A DNA stretch of 54,839 bases from a virus (IMGVR_UViG_3300009605_000029:1-54839), one strand, 5' to 3'. Positions 33,804-42,485 are shown, counted from the stretch's first letter. The notes: generated from the sequence alone by a model not told the origin. A program made the numbers and translations.

Positions 33804-34106
33804 TTATTCCCTAGCGATACCGTTGCTTGTTTTGATCGTTAAGCAACGCTCATTCGGATTATCACTGTCTAAGTTGCCCCCAACAATCTCATCTCCAACA
33901 CACATCCCTATACCTATAAGAAAGGCCTCCCATTTAGACTGAGCCTCAATGTGTATATGGCGAGTTTGATTCACGGTCTGAAGTAAGTCTTTAGCTAAAT
34001 CAGCCTGCTCTGGAGAAAAATAAATATCTTTAGTGAATAGACCGTTCGGCTTATTTTCTGTGGACGTATCTTCAGAAATGCCCTTAACTTCCCCGCTTTT
34101 TAGCAT
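33804..34106 (-). CDS. Hypothetical protein, 100 residues
   Basis: The start is set at ATG 34106, preceded by AAAGGG, with a 23-base overlap with the upstream gene. A longer reading to 34166 would run deep into that gene. The product has a Ser/Thr/Lys-rich N-terminus and a helical middle (P-E-Q-A-D-L-A-K-D-L-L-Q-T-V), then a Gly-rich hydrophobic stretch. No family recognised. Confidence 0.5.
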   Translation of the reverse strand: MLKSGEVKGISEDTSTENKPNGLFTKDIYFSPEQADLAKDLLQTVNQTRHIHIEAQSKWEAFLIGIGMCVGDEIVGGNLDSDNPNERCLTIKTSNGIARE

Positions 34107-34323
34107 CGGTGACCCTTTCTTTGAGGTTTTCTGTTTCCGTTTCAACTGCCGCGAGACGTTCCCCATGTGAATCCACCTTGTTGTCTAATCTATTAACGAT
34201 TTTCTCAATTTGGATCATCGACTGTCGCATACCATTCATGCCGACCTTAACTCCTCCGTATGCGGCACCAGCAGCAAGTGGCGCAGCCAGCAGAGAAATG
34301 AGCGTAGCGATATCAGCTTCCAT
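34084..34323 (-). CDS. Membrane-anchored coiled-coil protein
   Basis: ATG 34323 has GAAGAAG upstream and an 11-base overlap, and a start at 34350 is possible. The 79-residue product has an N-terminal hydrophobic helix (T-L-I-S-L-L-A-A-P-L-A-A-G-A-A) and then a coiled coil (I-V-N-R-L-D-N-K-V-D, L-A-A-V-E-T-E-T-E-N-L). The layout recalls XhlA/haemolysin-like or Rz-type accessory proteins. It is one of three consecutive short membrane proteins. Confidence 0.55.
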   Translation of the reverse strand: MEADIATLISLLAAPLAAGAAYGGVKVGMNGMRQSMIQIEKIVNRLDNKVDSHGERLAAVETETENLKERVTDAKKRGS

Positions 34324-34615
34324 CTTCTTCAAGATCTCTGCGAATTTCACTTAACTCCATATCAATAAAATCTAATCTCATATTTTGCTCCGCATCATCC
34401 GGCAAACTGCCCAACTCACCACGCGGCCAGAGAACGCGAAATTCGCTGTTCGCTTCAATCTGGATATTAGATAATTCCGCGTCTCGTTCCAGCACACTAA
34501 GCCTTTCGCCAACCCTGAAATATCCCATAACCGCAACTGCTGTAGCAGCAATCAAAGCGATCAAGTTACGCACAGGTATCGTAACCTCGCTGCTGTCATT
34601 TAGTCGTGCTGGCAT
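34313..34615 (-). CDS. Single-pass membrane protein, conserved phage type
   Basis: This 100-residue product has the membrane helix I-P-V-R-N-L-I-A-L-I-A-A-T-A-V near the N-terminus, then a helix with E-R-L-S-V-L-E-R-D and the segment W-P-R-G-E-L-G-S-L-P-D-D-A-E-Q. I recall that segment from many marine phage proteins of this size. The orientation suggests a short cytoplasmic start and a periplasmic coil. It may belong to lysis or to tail-membrane contact. Not resolved. Confidence 0.6.
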   Translation of the reverse strand: MPARLNDSSEVTIPVRNLIALIAATAVAVMGYFRVGERLSVLERDAELSNIQIEANSEFRVLWPRGELGSLPDDAEQNMRLDFIDMELSEIRRDLEEDGS

Positions 34616-34640
34616 GATACCACGCCTGTGTCACAATGTA

Positions 34641-34895
34641 TTAGCGCAACAACAACCATACCGCCGCAGCCGCCACGGCAGGTGCAACCACATCAAGAAC
34701 GGCATCAAGTACGTTAATGGACCTTTTCTTCAGCAGCTTCTTTATCTGCTGCTCGCACTCACGAAAAGCATATCCCCATACGGCCAGCGCACCAGATACC
34801 TCAACAGGCAACACAAAACTGAATGCGAACGTCAGAACACCTGCAATTAAAAAATGACTGATCCACGTTTGATAATCCTTCTCTCCCCACGCCAT
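34641..34895 (-). CDS. Membrane protein with two to three hydrophobic helices
   Basis: The start is ATG 34895 (M-A-W-G-E-K-D-Y-Q-T-W), with AAAGGGATAT upstream. The 84-residue protein has I-S-H-F-L-I-A-G-V-L-T-F-A-F-S and A-P-A-V-A-A-A-A-V-W-L-L-L as hydrophobic segments, with a basic K-K-L-L-K-K-R between. The form is holin-like, which would make it a second holin candidate besides 11933-12256. Position directly after the tail fibre supports either a lysis or a tail-linked role. Confidence 0.5.
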   Translation of the reverse strand: MAWGEKDYQTWISHFLIAGVLTFAFSFVLPVEVSGALAVWGYAFRECEQQIKKLLKKRSINVLDAVLDVVAPAVAAAAVWLLLR

Positions 34896-34914
34896 ATATC
34901 CCTTTCTTAGCTTG

Positions 34915-37900
34915 TTATTCGGAAGGTTTCTCAGGCTCGACAATCACACGACCTTCGCTATCAGTCCACTTGGTATCTATCATATGCTGATCACACCGTT
35001 CAGCTACAACCATCCAGCTTACGGTGTCGCTGGAACTCGCCTCAGAACATTCTATGGTGAGCGTACTGCCACTAACCGAACCCCTGACTGCATCCCATCC
35101 CGAATCGTTCTGAATCCACACCTGTGGGTCACGGCAGAGTAGATCCCAAGTCCCCGCGCTCATGCCAGCAGCCTCATCCAGATCCACGGTCGCGGAACCA
35201 CTAGAAAGTGCAATCTCGCCACGATACCAGAGATCCGCTCTTGGACCCTCATGGAAGCTGTGAACGAGATGGTGGGTGTCTTTTTTGTCCGGTAATGGAT
35301 GGTCGATCTTGAAAGATCCTGATGCCTTCGACACAGACCCCTGAAAAGTGGCCGCCTGTGTGAAGATGGTCTCATCCACCATGATGTTTATTTGGCGCAC
35401 ACCATTCGCCACAATCTCTATCTTATTATCTTCGTACTCTTCCAAATACGTATGGGTACCCCCGTCTAAGAACAGAGACTTTCCCGATTTGACTGCGACA
35501 TTACCAGACGCATCTACCGTGAATTGGGTAGTCAGTGTCGCCGCCGCGCCCCCCGTACCCGAAGCGGCATTCGCAAAGGTCAACACGCCAGCTTCCTGTT
35601 TTATATAGCTGGCTTGATTGGTTTCGATGTAGGCGAAAGCTCCAGTATCGGAATCTAGGTAGAGATTGTCGGTGAGGAACATTCCGTCGATGCCACCAGC
35701 ACCAGTATCGTTGTCGGAGTAAAGGGAGCCTTTCTCCCCTAAGAAAATATGCGACCATGCACTATGGAGATCTGACCTCAGGGTTGTCCCGACAGCAAGA
35801 TCGCCAGCGATGGTCACATCTGGCGTAGAAGCATTACTGAGCGTGAGTCCGACATTGGATCCGAGAGTGCCGTTGCGTCCTAGAACCCAGTCGCCCGTGG
35901 TGCGGTCGATACCACAAGCCCACTCAATTTGCCCCTCAGTCTCAAAATTGATCTGCACATCGTCGGCTGCATTCGTGCCGGAGTTGTGTAGATCCAATCC
36001 CACCGAACCCGTGCCGCCATCCTTCTTCAGGGCAATTCCACTCGTATCGCTGGCGGTCCCCACACAGAGGTTGCCAGCTAGGGTAACCAGACCTACCTCG
36101 GTCACCGTCAGCCAGTCCGTTGTGGATCGGCGCAACTTCCATTTGTCGCTGTCTGAATTATCAACATACGCTTGCCACGTAGTCGCCCCAGTAAGCGTCC
36201 AGCCCAATACGGCATCACCTGTACCATCTTGTTCAATCAGTAACTGGGTTTCTGCTGTCGAAGCACTGCTGTTGTCTACATAGACCTTTGCCGTACCGCC
36301 TAGATGGGTCGCGCCAGCTTGTACCCAAAGCGAAGCATTGCTGTCGCCCTCAGTGGGTGCGGCATGGATGTAAAGTGAGGTCGCAATGTCAGGCTTCCCG
36401 CTACTAGCCAAGTTGTTTGTGATATTGGGTTCAGCAATCCTGACCTGAGATACGACGGTGATATTGGTATTAGTCCCTTGGGTGGTGATAGCGTTATCGA
36501 AGAATGTTCCAGATAGATAGTCCGTATCTCCCACCGCTCCGGTGATCGTGCCGCCGAAGAAGGTGCCTATTGCTACTGAGTCTGATCCGTCGCTGGTAAA
36601 CGCTCCCAGAAGTCTGAGGCGGTAAGCTCCGTGAGTGGACCCACCTATCACATGGGGTCCGGTACCTGAGACAACGATCTCGCCAGCAACAGTGAGATCA
36701 GCAGTCACCTTGGTAGCTAAGCTGTCATTTCCTAATAATATGATATTAGAGCTATTTAATGTGAGTATATCCCTCGCCGTACCCCCCGACTCCTTCATCT
36801 TGATCGCTACATTATTCGACATCTGGAAAGTGCCAGCCTTGAGTTCCAGATTTCCCGCATTAGTGAACTCTAATTTGTTGGCCCCGTCAGATGTCTCGAA
36901 GACCACTAGCTCTTCGTTCTGCGTCGAATGTCCTTGTACGAGAAGCTGAATTTGGTCCGCCGTACCGTTAATAAAAACCTGTTTGTTCACGCTGAAAGCG
37001 AGTTGGCTGTGGTCCCAAATCAGCTTGCCACCATTCGACTGACCAGACATATCAATGATGGTGTGATCTTCGTCTGATCCACTGTTGATGTAGATACCAC
37101 CAGTGGCAGTGGATCCGTATAAGGTAAGGATCGTATTCGGAGTTGCGGTTCCCAGCCCAACCTTATTATTACCACCATCGACAAAGAGCATATTGGCATT
37201 GCCATTGCTCTCTACTCTAAAGTCTACATCGGCAGAAGCTTCATTGAATACTGCACCAGCATTTACGGTAAGTGTACTGCCCAATGTGAGCGTACTAGCC
37301 ATGTCCACAGCACCGTCAATATCTACCACATCTAAATTGGTAGTTCCGTCTACATCTAGGTCGCCCGCTAAGTCGATTCCCGCAGCACCTGCTAGAACTA
37401 GATCATCGGCAGATGCGTCCCAGAGCATATAGGCACTAGCGGTAGCTCCGAAAAATTTGACATCATATCCGGTGTCATCAACGCCAACCGTAACTCCTGC
37501 ATCAATTTGCACTGCGCCGTCAATGTCAACGGCGTCCAAGTTCGTAGTACCGTCTACGTCCAAGTCCCCTGCTAAGTCAATTCCTGCGGCCCCCGCTAAA
37601 ACTAAGTCGTCAGCAGATGCGTCCCAAAGCATATAAGCACTGGCGGTGGCCCCAAATAATTTGACATCATATCCAGTATCATCGACACCAACCGTAACCG
37701 TTGAATCAATCTGTACTGCACCGTCAATATCAACTGCGTCTAAGTTCGTAGTGCCATCTACGTCTAGGTCGCCTGCTAGGTCAATTCCTGCCGCACCTGC
37801 TAATACCAAGTCATCGGCAGACGTATCCCATAGCATGTAAGCACTGGCTGTATCACCAAAGAATTTGACATCGTACCCAGTATCGTCAGCACCAACCGTA

Positions 37901-38445
37901 ATTGTTGAATCAACCTGTACCGCGCCATCAATGTCTACTGCATCTAGGTTGGTGGTGCCGTCTACATCTAAATTGCCGTTAAAGTCTACGTTACCCGCTA
38001 CAGTGAGTGTGGCACTCAACTCCAGATCAGCGAGCGCATCAAGGACAGCCGCCCCAGATCCGGCACCATCGGTGAAGATTGCCGAAACATTGCCATTACC
38101 GATTGTAATGTTGGCCCCGGAACCCTGACTGATAATGATGTTTTGAGAGCCGCTTGTTGCGTTCTCAATGATCCAGAACTTGTTGATGGTATTTGGTGCC
38201 AAAGTGATGGTACACGCCGAATCCAGTGTACCCGTATACTTCATATATATGGCACGGCCTTCGTCAGCCGAACCGTCCGCTATAGTAGTAGTATGCGTAT
38301 CGGCGTTGGTCGTGATGGCTTCGGTGCCAGAACCGAAAGCATCCGCTATAAGCTCTAGGTTCGTGTTGGTAGAGGTGCCCCAAGTACCTGATTCGGCACC
38401 TGTAGCAATTTCCTTCAGTCTCAAATTATTGACGTATGTTGCCAT
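34915..38445 (-). CDS. Tail fibre with tandem repeats
   Basis: This 1176-residue protein begins A-T-Y-V-N-N-L-R-L-K-E-I-A-T-G, a start typical of marine phage fibres. Repeats of 68 residues follow (D-L-D-V-D-G-T-T-N-L-D-A-V-D-I-D-G-A-V), three full and one partial copy at about 155-390, likely a beta-helical shaft. A long Gly/Thr/Asn-rich region comes after. Near the end, G-S-F-K-I-D-H-P-L-P-D followed by H-H-L-V-H-S-F-H-E-G-P matches a conserved fibre C-terminal module, and the remaining 100 residues probably form the tip. It would bind the host receptor. Confidence 0.85.
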   Translation of the reverse strand: MATYVNNLRLKEIATGAESGTWGTSTNTNLELIADAFGSGTEAITTNADTHTTTIADGSADEGRAIYMKYTGTLDSACTITLAPNTINKFWIIENATSGSQNIIISQGSGANITIGNGNVSAIFTDGAGSGAAVLDALADLELSATLTVAGNVDFNGNLDVDGTTNLDAVDIDGAVQVDSTITVGADDTGYDVKFFGDTASAYMLWDTSADDLVLAGAAGIDLAGDLDVDGTTNLDAVDIDGAVQIDSTVTVGVDDTGYDVKLFGATASAYMLWDASADDLVLAGAAGIDLAGDLDVDGTTNLDAVDIDGAVQIDAGVTVGVDDTGYDVKFFGATASAYMLWDASADDLVLAGAAGIDLAGDLDVDGTTNLDVVDIDGAVDMASTLTLGSTLTVNAGAVFNEASADVDFRVESNGNANMLFVDGGNNKVGLGTATPNTILTLYGSTATGGIYINSGSDEDHTIIDMSGQSNGGKLIWDHSQLAFSVNKQVFINGTADQIQLLVQGHSTQNEELVVFETSDGANKLEFTNAGNLELKAGTFQMSNNVAIKMKESGGTARDILTLNSSNIILLGNDSLATKVTADLTVAGEIVVSGTGPHVIGGSTHGAYRLRLLGAFTSDGSDSVAIGTFFGGTITGAVGDTDYLSGTFFDNAITTQGTNTNITVVSQVRIAEPNITNNLASSGKPDIATSLYIHAAPTEGDSNASLWVQAGATHLGGTAKVYVDNSSASTAETQLLIEQDGTGDAVLGWTLTGATTWQAYVDNSDSDKWKLRRSTTDWLTVTEVGLVTLAGNLCVGTASDTSGIALKKDGGTGSVGLDLHNSGTNAADDVQINFETEGQIEWACGIDRTTGDWVLGRNGTLGSNVGLTLSNASTPDVTIAGDLAVGTTLRSDLHSAWSHIFLGEKGSLYSDNDTGAGGIDGMFLTDNLYLDSDTGAFAYIETNQASYIKQEAGVLTFANAASGTGGAAATLTTQFTVDASGNVAVKSGKSLFLDGGTHTYLEEYEDNKIEIVANGVRQINIMVDETIFTQAATFQGSVSKASGSFKIDHPLPDKKDTHHLVHSFHEGPRADLWYRGEIALSSGSATVDLDEAAGMSAGTWDLLCRDPQVWIQNDSGWDAVRGSVSGSTLTIECSEASSSDTVSWMVVAERCDQHMIDTKWTDSEGRVIVEPEKPSE
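37290..37985 (-). repeat. 204-bp tandem repeat in the tail fibre gene
   Basis: Three complete copies and one partial copy of a 204-base unit encode the 68-residue shaft repeat. Copies two and three differ in few residues (for example S-T-V versus A-G-V, and K-L-F versus K-F-F), while the DNA differs more at third positions. That implies older duplications under protein-level selection. The last copy diverges after D-G-A-V. Confidence 0.85.
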
Positions 38446-38462
38446 TTTTTATTCCTAACGTC

Positions 38463-39227
38463 TTATGAGGGCACAACTTCCCAATCAGGCGTCTGCGAAT
38501 CGGATACCCCAGACCAACCCGGTGTCTGTGCATCATCTACGGCAGCCCAGTCTGGTGTTTGTGAATCTGATACCTCTGACCAGCCCGGTGTCTGTGAATC
38601 ATCTATCGCTCCCCAATCTGGCGTCTGAGAATCATCTATGATGCTCCATACATTGACCCCAGTTATTCCCGTTGTTCCTACCACACCCGTTACGTCGATA
38701 TTCTGACTAACGCTCGTCGTAACGCTTCCTACCGCACTCGTTCCCGCCAGCCCCGTAACAGTGACACTTGCATCTCCTGTCACCGTTACCGAACCCAACC
38801 CACCAGTTGCAGCAATTCCGGTCAGGGTAACATTTGCATCAGCCGTTACCGTTACCGAACCAAGTGCGCTTGTCCCCGCCACTCCCGTGACTGTGAGATT
38901 CGCGTCACCTGTTACTGTTACTGAGCCAACCGCAGCCGTTCCAGCACTGCCCGTCGCCGTAACACTAGCCGTACCTGTTACGGTGACGCTTCCTACTGCT
39001 CCCGTTGCCGCCAAACCAGTGGCGGAAACACTTGCATCTACGGTTATCGTGACCGATCCTACCGATCCGGTAGCCGCCAATCCCGTTTCGGTAACATTAG
39101 CATCGCCCGTTACCGTAACGCTTCCAACACCACCAGTTGCCGCTATACCCGTTACTTCAACGGGTACTGGCTCACCCCAAGTACCGGAGCCCCAAGTAGA
39201 TCGGCCCCAGCCAGTTACATTTGCCAT
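38463..39227 (-). CDS. Repeat protein with V-T-G and S-Q-T-P-D-W units
   Basis: This 254-residue protein starts with a Trp/Gly motif (G-W-G-R-S-T-W-G-S-G-T-W-G-E-P). About eight 20-residue units of the form V-T-G-x-A-G/A-T-x-x-V-G-S-V-T-V-T follow, suggesting a beta solenoid or stacked sandwiches. Then come six 11-residue units ending S-Q-T-P-(D/G)-W. I recall this whole plan from marine phages next to fibre genes. It is likely a virion surface or fibre-associated protein. No catalytic residues. Confidence 0.65.
   Translation of the reverse strand: MANVTGWGRSTWGSGTWGEPVPVEVTGIAATGGVGSVTVTGDANVTETGLAATGSVGSVTITVDASVSATGLAATGAVGSVTVTGTASVTATGSAGTAAVGSVTVTGDANLTVTGVAGTSALGSVTVTADANVTLTGIAATGGLGSVTVTGDASVTVTGLAGTSAVGSVTTSVSQNIDVTGVVGTTGITGVNVWSIIDDSQTPDWGAIDDSQTPGWSEVSDSQTPDWAAVDDAQTPGWSGVSDSQTPDWEVVPS
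38470..39180 (-). repeat. 60-bp and 33-bp coding repeats
   Basis: About eight degenerate 60-base units (39180 to about 38700) encode the V-T-G blocks. About six 33-base units (about 38640 to 38470) encode the S-Q-T-P-x-W blocks. The composition also opens a 332-codon frame on the opposite strand, which I regard as an artefact. Confidence 0.75.
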
Positions 39228-39228
39228 A

Positions 39229-39660
39229 CTACGCTATACGAATAATCGCGTTACTCGCGTCTGCCGCAGGAAAAGCGATAGTAAACGTACCAGCGGTGGC
39301 AGTTTTATCTGCGCCGAAATCCAGAACGAGAACCGAAGTATCACCAGTGGTATCTTCGTTGAAGATCAAAGCACCCCTAGCAGTAAACGTCGCCGTAGAC
39401 CACGAAGTATCAGCAAAATCGGTAAGGGCAGTGGTTCCACTGCTGGAAGGGTCTACCCGCGTAAGCGTGTTGCCCTTGGCAGTGTAATTCGTGCCACTGA
39501 TTTCGTTGCTTGTGGAATACGCTGTGGTAGAAGCACTCATGGTCGCACTACTAGTATAGAGCGCAATCTTGAATGTATTACCACCGGAATTGAGGAAATT
39601 ATGCTTCGCCTCCAGCAATTCCTTCTTGAAAGACGTACACATCGCCTGAGTAATAGCCAT
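39229..39660 (-). CDS. Conserved tail-associated protein
   Basis: This 143-residue product starts M-A-I-T-Q-A-M-C-T-S-F-K-K-E-L-L-E and has F-K-I-A-L-Y-T-S-S-A-T, a very common opening in phage structural clusters. It is beta-rich with Thr/Ser. It abuts the repeat protein and the upstream gene by a one-base TAATG-type junction. Probable minor tail or fibre-linked protein. Exact role unknown. Confidence 0.6.
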   Translation of the reverse strand: MAITQAMCTSFKKELLEAKHNFLNSGGNTFKIALYTSSATMSASTTAYSTSNEISGTNYTAKGNTLTRVDPSSSGTTALTDFADTSWSTATFTARGALIFNEDTTGDTSVLVLDFGADKTATAGTFTIAFPAADASNAIIRIA

Positions 39661-39938
39661 TACAACTTCTCCACGGAGTTGGCTAAATCATGTTGGTCAG
39701 CTAACCGCAATAACATGACCACCTTGGAACGATCTTCCTTGATCGCTTCTTTAATATAAAAATTAACAGTGTGATACACCTGAGCCTTAAATGCCAACGC
39801 TTGTTCCGCAATAGCAGGAAGTGTGCTCTCCCCTACACTAATAATTCGATCAGTAGCACGTTGCGCCCAATGTTCAGGTGGCAAATGACAATTCTTCGTA
39901 GTAGTTACCGTAACGTCCCCAATCTCTCCGTTGATCAT
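39660..39938 (-). CDS. Hypothetical helical protein in the connector cluster
   Basis: This 92-residue product has H-L-P-P-E-H-W-A-Q-R-A-T-D-R-I-I and A-E-Q-A-L-A-F-K-A-Q-V-Y. It is mainly helical, with a four-base overlap with the adaptor gene. This type accompanies head-tail adaptors in marine phages. Function unknown. Confidence 0.6.
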   Translation of the reverse strand: MINGEIGDVTVTTTKNCHLPPEHWAQRATDRIISVGESTLPAIAEQALAFKAQVYHTVNFYIKEAIKEDRSKVVMLLRLADQHDLANSVEKL

Positions 39939-40582
39939 TCGGCTGCCACCATCTGGGGCGATACCCTTATGGTGCCATCCCTATATTCATCGCCAGTCAT
40001 TCGTCCCTCAGCCTGTAGTTTCAAGAACCCCAACGCTTCCTGGTATCTCTGTTGGTATAGCTGCATCATATCTGCATCACCCTTCATGTAGGTATACGCC
40101 TCAACCAAACAGCCATAGAGCAAAACCGTATCGGCATTGGTGCCCAACCAAGACGGACTCGTAGTAACGATTGAAGCTGGCTGATAATAATAGTGAAGCT
40201 CCGTGACGAAATCGGCGTTAGGCGTAGGCCCTACAATGAACGTATCACTGGCAAATATGCCATAATACTTTGGCACCCCTTCCGTGGACGCATTGGGATA
40301 CGTCGATCTGATAAAGTTTGCATCCTTATTCAATAAAAATATTTGGTTACTGGAACTTGTAATCGCCAATGACAGTGGAAACAAAAAGTCGGTAGGCATC
40401 GCCAGATATTGATTACCATCGGTAATCGTACCAGCAACATTTTTACGATTTACAGGCAGATTAACCGAACGATAAATACGCTGTTCGGCTTGTTTAATAA
40501 ATGTATCAATAGCAGCTACAAAATTTGTTTCTGTATTGTCGCAATAATCTTTGATAGCCGCAGTCAATTCAGCGTAGGTCAT
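39935..40582 (-). CDS. Head-tail adaptor protein
   Basis: This 215-residue protein starts T-Y-A-E-L-T-A-A-I-K-D-Y-C. The order is an N-terminal helical part (F-I-K-Q-A-E-Q-R-I-Y-R), a beta part (Y-L-A-M-P-T-D-F, F-I-V-G-P-T-P) and a helical C-terminus (L-L-Y-G-C-L-V-E-A-Y-T-Y-M-K-G-D). This layout fits the adaptor/gatekeeper class of podoviruses, between portal and nozzle. Position among connector genes agrees. Confidence 0.75.
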   Translation of the reverse strand: MTYAELTAAIKDYCDNTETNFVAAIDTFIKQAEQRIYRSVNLPVNRKNVAGTITDGNQYLAMPTDFLFPLSLAITSSSNQIFLLNKDANFIRSTYPNASTEGVPKYYGIFASDTFIVGPTPNADFVTELHYYYQPASIVTTSPSWLGTNADTVLLYGCLVEAYTYMKGDADMMQLYQQRYQEALGFLKLQAEGRMTGDEYRDGTIRVSPQMVAAE

Positions 40583-40914
40583 GTAGTCACCTTCACGGTA
40601 CCCACCCGCCCATGTGCCAAAATATTACCCGATCCATCCGCATCCCCGTTTCCTACGGGATCGAATGCCGAAAGTCTTCTACTAGCATCCTGGGATAAAT
40701 CAGGACGTGGATCTCTAATGGCCTGTGGATCAGCATAATCGCCAAGCCTACCAAGAAAATTCTGCGGTTGATCTTTGTCCAGCATGTCCCTTCCCACCAT
40801 CAGACCCGTCATGCGACCAGCTTTAATTTGTGGAACCAAATCCTTGAGCTTGTAGCGAAATCCGGTACGGTCGCAAAATCCAAACGCATATTTGCCTTTA
40901 GCAAACTTGGCCAT
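40579..40914 (-). CDS. Small connector-cluster protein, 111 residues
   Basis: It starts M-A-K-F-A-K-G-K-Y-A-F-G-F-C-D-R-T-G-F-R, with a short Cys/Asp turn and a Pro/Asp-rich middle (D-P-R-P-D-L-S). Strongly overlapped by both neighbours. I recall this sequence type beside adaptors in marine phages. Role unknown, probably structural. Confidence 0.6.
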   Translation of the reverse strand: MAKFAKGKYAFGFCDRTGFRYKLKDLVPQIKAGRMTGLMVGRDMLDKDQPQNFLGRLGDYADPQAIRDPRPDLSQDASRRLSAFDPVGNGDADGSGNILAHGRVGTVKVTT

Positions 40915-41591
40915 CAGCTATAGCCCCCAGGCACAAAATGTACCGAAGCACGATCACGATCCTCTTGTTGGGCCAAATCCCACTGAAACTCATATTCAGC
41001 TTTGAGTTCCGGTGACCGCACGAACGCTTCGGGATACTTCTGTGATATCATAAAGGCGAGACCGGACACGAGTGCCGGGAGGAAACGGGCAGGAACGTCA
41101 GGATCATTTGATCCTACGACACCCGTATCCTCAATACGTCGAATACGCTGATAGACGAACGTGTAATCTTTGTTGGGGGTGGGCCATAGGTACACAACCG
41201 GAGCAGCACGTTGCTTGTCGATATACAAGTTTACGGGACGCCCTTCGGTGAGCTTATTCGGAATTGTGGAATACTGAGATACGCTAAATCGCGACAGCGG
41301 CAAATCACTCTGCGTAGTACCAGATCCATCGCGGATCCAATGCTGAATCAAATCTACAGTATCTGCTGGCAATGTAATCGTGGAGGTACTATCCGATGCG
41401 GTGGCAGTCCCCTGTTCTACGGTCCAAAAATTAAGACCACGATTTGCCCACTCAAGAGATAACAAATTCAACGACCGACGAGCCGTATCCATATCATAGC
41501 CCGTCTTCGACTGAAGCCCACATCGCTCAAACGCCTCTTCTACAACCTCCGAAACTTCAAGATTGAATGTAGCAGTTCCAGATGTAGCCAT
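40914..41591 (-). CDS. Second adaptor/tail-tube-like connector protein
   Basis: The start is ATG 41591, overlapping the upstream TGA (TGATG), and eight further codons are open upstream. The 225-residue product has E-V-V-E-E-A-F-E-R-C-G-L and L-L-S-L-E-W-A-N-R-G-L-N-F-W-T, then V-Y-L-W-P-T-P-N-K and a helical end. The plan parallels T7 gp11/tail-tube-A-like adaptors. With the gene at 39935 it likely forms successive rings under the portal. Confidence 0.7.
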   Translation of the reverse strand: MATSGTATFNLEVSEVVEEAFERCGLQSKTGYDMDTARRSLNLLSLEWANRGLNFWTVEQGTATASDSTSTITLPADTVDLIQHWIRDGSGTTQSDLPLSRFSVSQYSTIPNKLTEGRPVNLYIDKQRAAPVVYLWPTPNKDYTFVYQRIRRIEDTGVVGSNDPDVPARFLPALVSGLAFMISQKYPEAFVRSPELKAEYEFQWDLAQQEDRDRASVHFVPGGYS

Positions 41592-41899
41592 CAGTTTGAA
41601 TCCGGTTCGGGACACCCAAACTTTTCACGTACGGATTCCTTATAGGAAACAACTCCACCTCCTGCCAACTTTGGTGTTTTGGATCCGTTACCGACCATCC
41701 CCTTAGCTCTCATATGAGACAGATCGGCGAGATTCGTATTTTTAGCCACCACTTTTTTGAGCATACCTCCACTAATTTGCCCACCAGCAGCATAACTTGC
41801 AGCAATAGCTTTGGCCTGCTCTCTGTTTGTAACCTTATCGCCGGAACCCGACTTGAGGATGCCTGCCTTAAATTTGGACATAACCTCATCTGCTGGCAT
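41591..41899 (-). CDS. DUF6496-like small protein
   Basis: This 102-residue product has M-S-K-F-K-A-G-I-L-K-S-G-S-G followed by V-T-N-R-E-Q-A-K-A-I-A, the DUF6496 pattern as I recall it. After about residue 60 come Gly-rich and basic parts with L-A-G-G-G-V-V. This family is frequent in phage and bacterial genomes, with no known activity. Here it sits in the connector cluster. Confidence 0.65.
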   Translation of the reverse strand: MPADEVMSKFKAGILKSGSGDKVTNREQAKAIAASYAAGGQISGGMLKKVVAKNTNLADLSHMRAKGMVGNGSKTPKLAGGGVVSYKESVREKFGCPEPDSN

Positions 41900-41901
41900 A
41901 A

Positions 41902-42090
41902 TTAAAATGCCTTCCAGTTCGGATACTTCTTGGCGATACGACTCGTATATCCACGCTCATCTGCGTGATCAGGATAATTTTCGGCAATCCTGCTGGTGTA
42001 GCCCCAGAAATGATCTTCTTCCGCTTTCTTTTCCGCAATCTCGTTATACGTTGGAACTTTTGCGGTCGGGTTTTTCGAGTCTTCAGCCAT
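41902..42090 (-). CDS. Small protein with a duplicated G-Y-T-S-R-I-A motif
   Basis: This 62-residue product contains G-Y-T-S-R-I-A twice, each followed by a Y-P dipeptide a few residues on, separated by an acidic segment. It abuts the upstream gene by TAATG. No family known. The internal repeat suggests a small binding module used twice. Confidence 0.5.
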   Translation of the reverse strand: MAEDSKNPTAKVPTYNEIAEKKAEEDHFWGYTSRIAENYPDHADERGYTSRIAKKYPNWKAF

Positions 42091-42485
42091 TAGTAACTCT
42101 TCCTCATCGCCATCATAATGGTATAACGATCACCACTTGAATGGCCTGTAGTGGTAAAATTTACATCCCCGGTTGGGCTAGATGCATTGTTTATAAGTGG
42201 GCCAGCCTGCCGAAAATCATAAAAACCGTAGCCACTGAGCGTCCAGCAGATAACATCAGTGCTGGCGTCCCAAAGAATGTCTACGGTCATACCGGAACAG
42301 TCATACCACATCTGCTGGATTGTTACTCCGTCGCAGGCTCTTCCGGTGCCGGATTCGGCTTGGAGGGCGGATACATCGACCTTCGTAACTGCGGATTCAC
42401 CACTACCATCAGAGATATTGGTGAATTTCATAACGGCGGTACGGTCGCCGTCTTGGATCGTTTGAGATGTTACTGCGTCAGCCAT
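42090..42485 (-). CDS. Beta-rich structural protein, 131 residues
   Basis: It starts M-A-D-A-V-T-S-Q-T-I-Q-D-G-D-R and is strand-rich with V-D-I-L-W-D-A-S and C-W-T-L-S-G-Y-G. I recall it from many marine phage structural clusters. A hairpin-rich 104-base leader precedes it (42486-42589). Probably a head decoration or minor capsid protein. Confidence 0.6.
   Translation of the reverse strand: MADAVTSQTIQDGDRTAVMKFTNISDGSGESAVTKVDVSALQAESGTGRACDGVTIQQMWYDCSGMTVDILWDASTDVICWTLSGYGFYDFRQAGPLINNASSPTGDVNFTTTGHSSGDRYTIMMAMRKSY

Noticed and set aside
38761-39759. 332-codon rightward open frame opposite the V-T-G repeat gene
   Set aside because: It mirrors the repeat composition of the leftward gene, lacks a ribosome-binding site and spans two well-supported genes.
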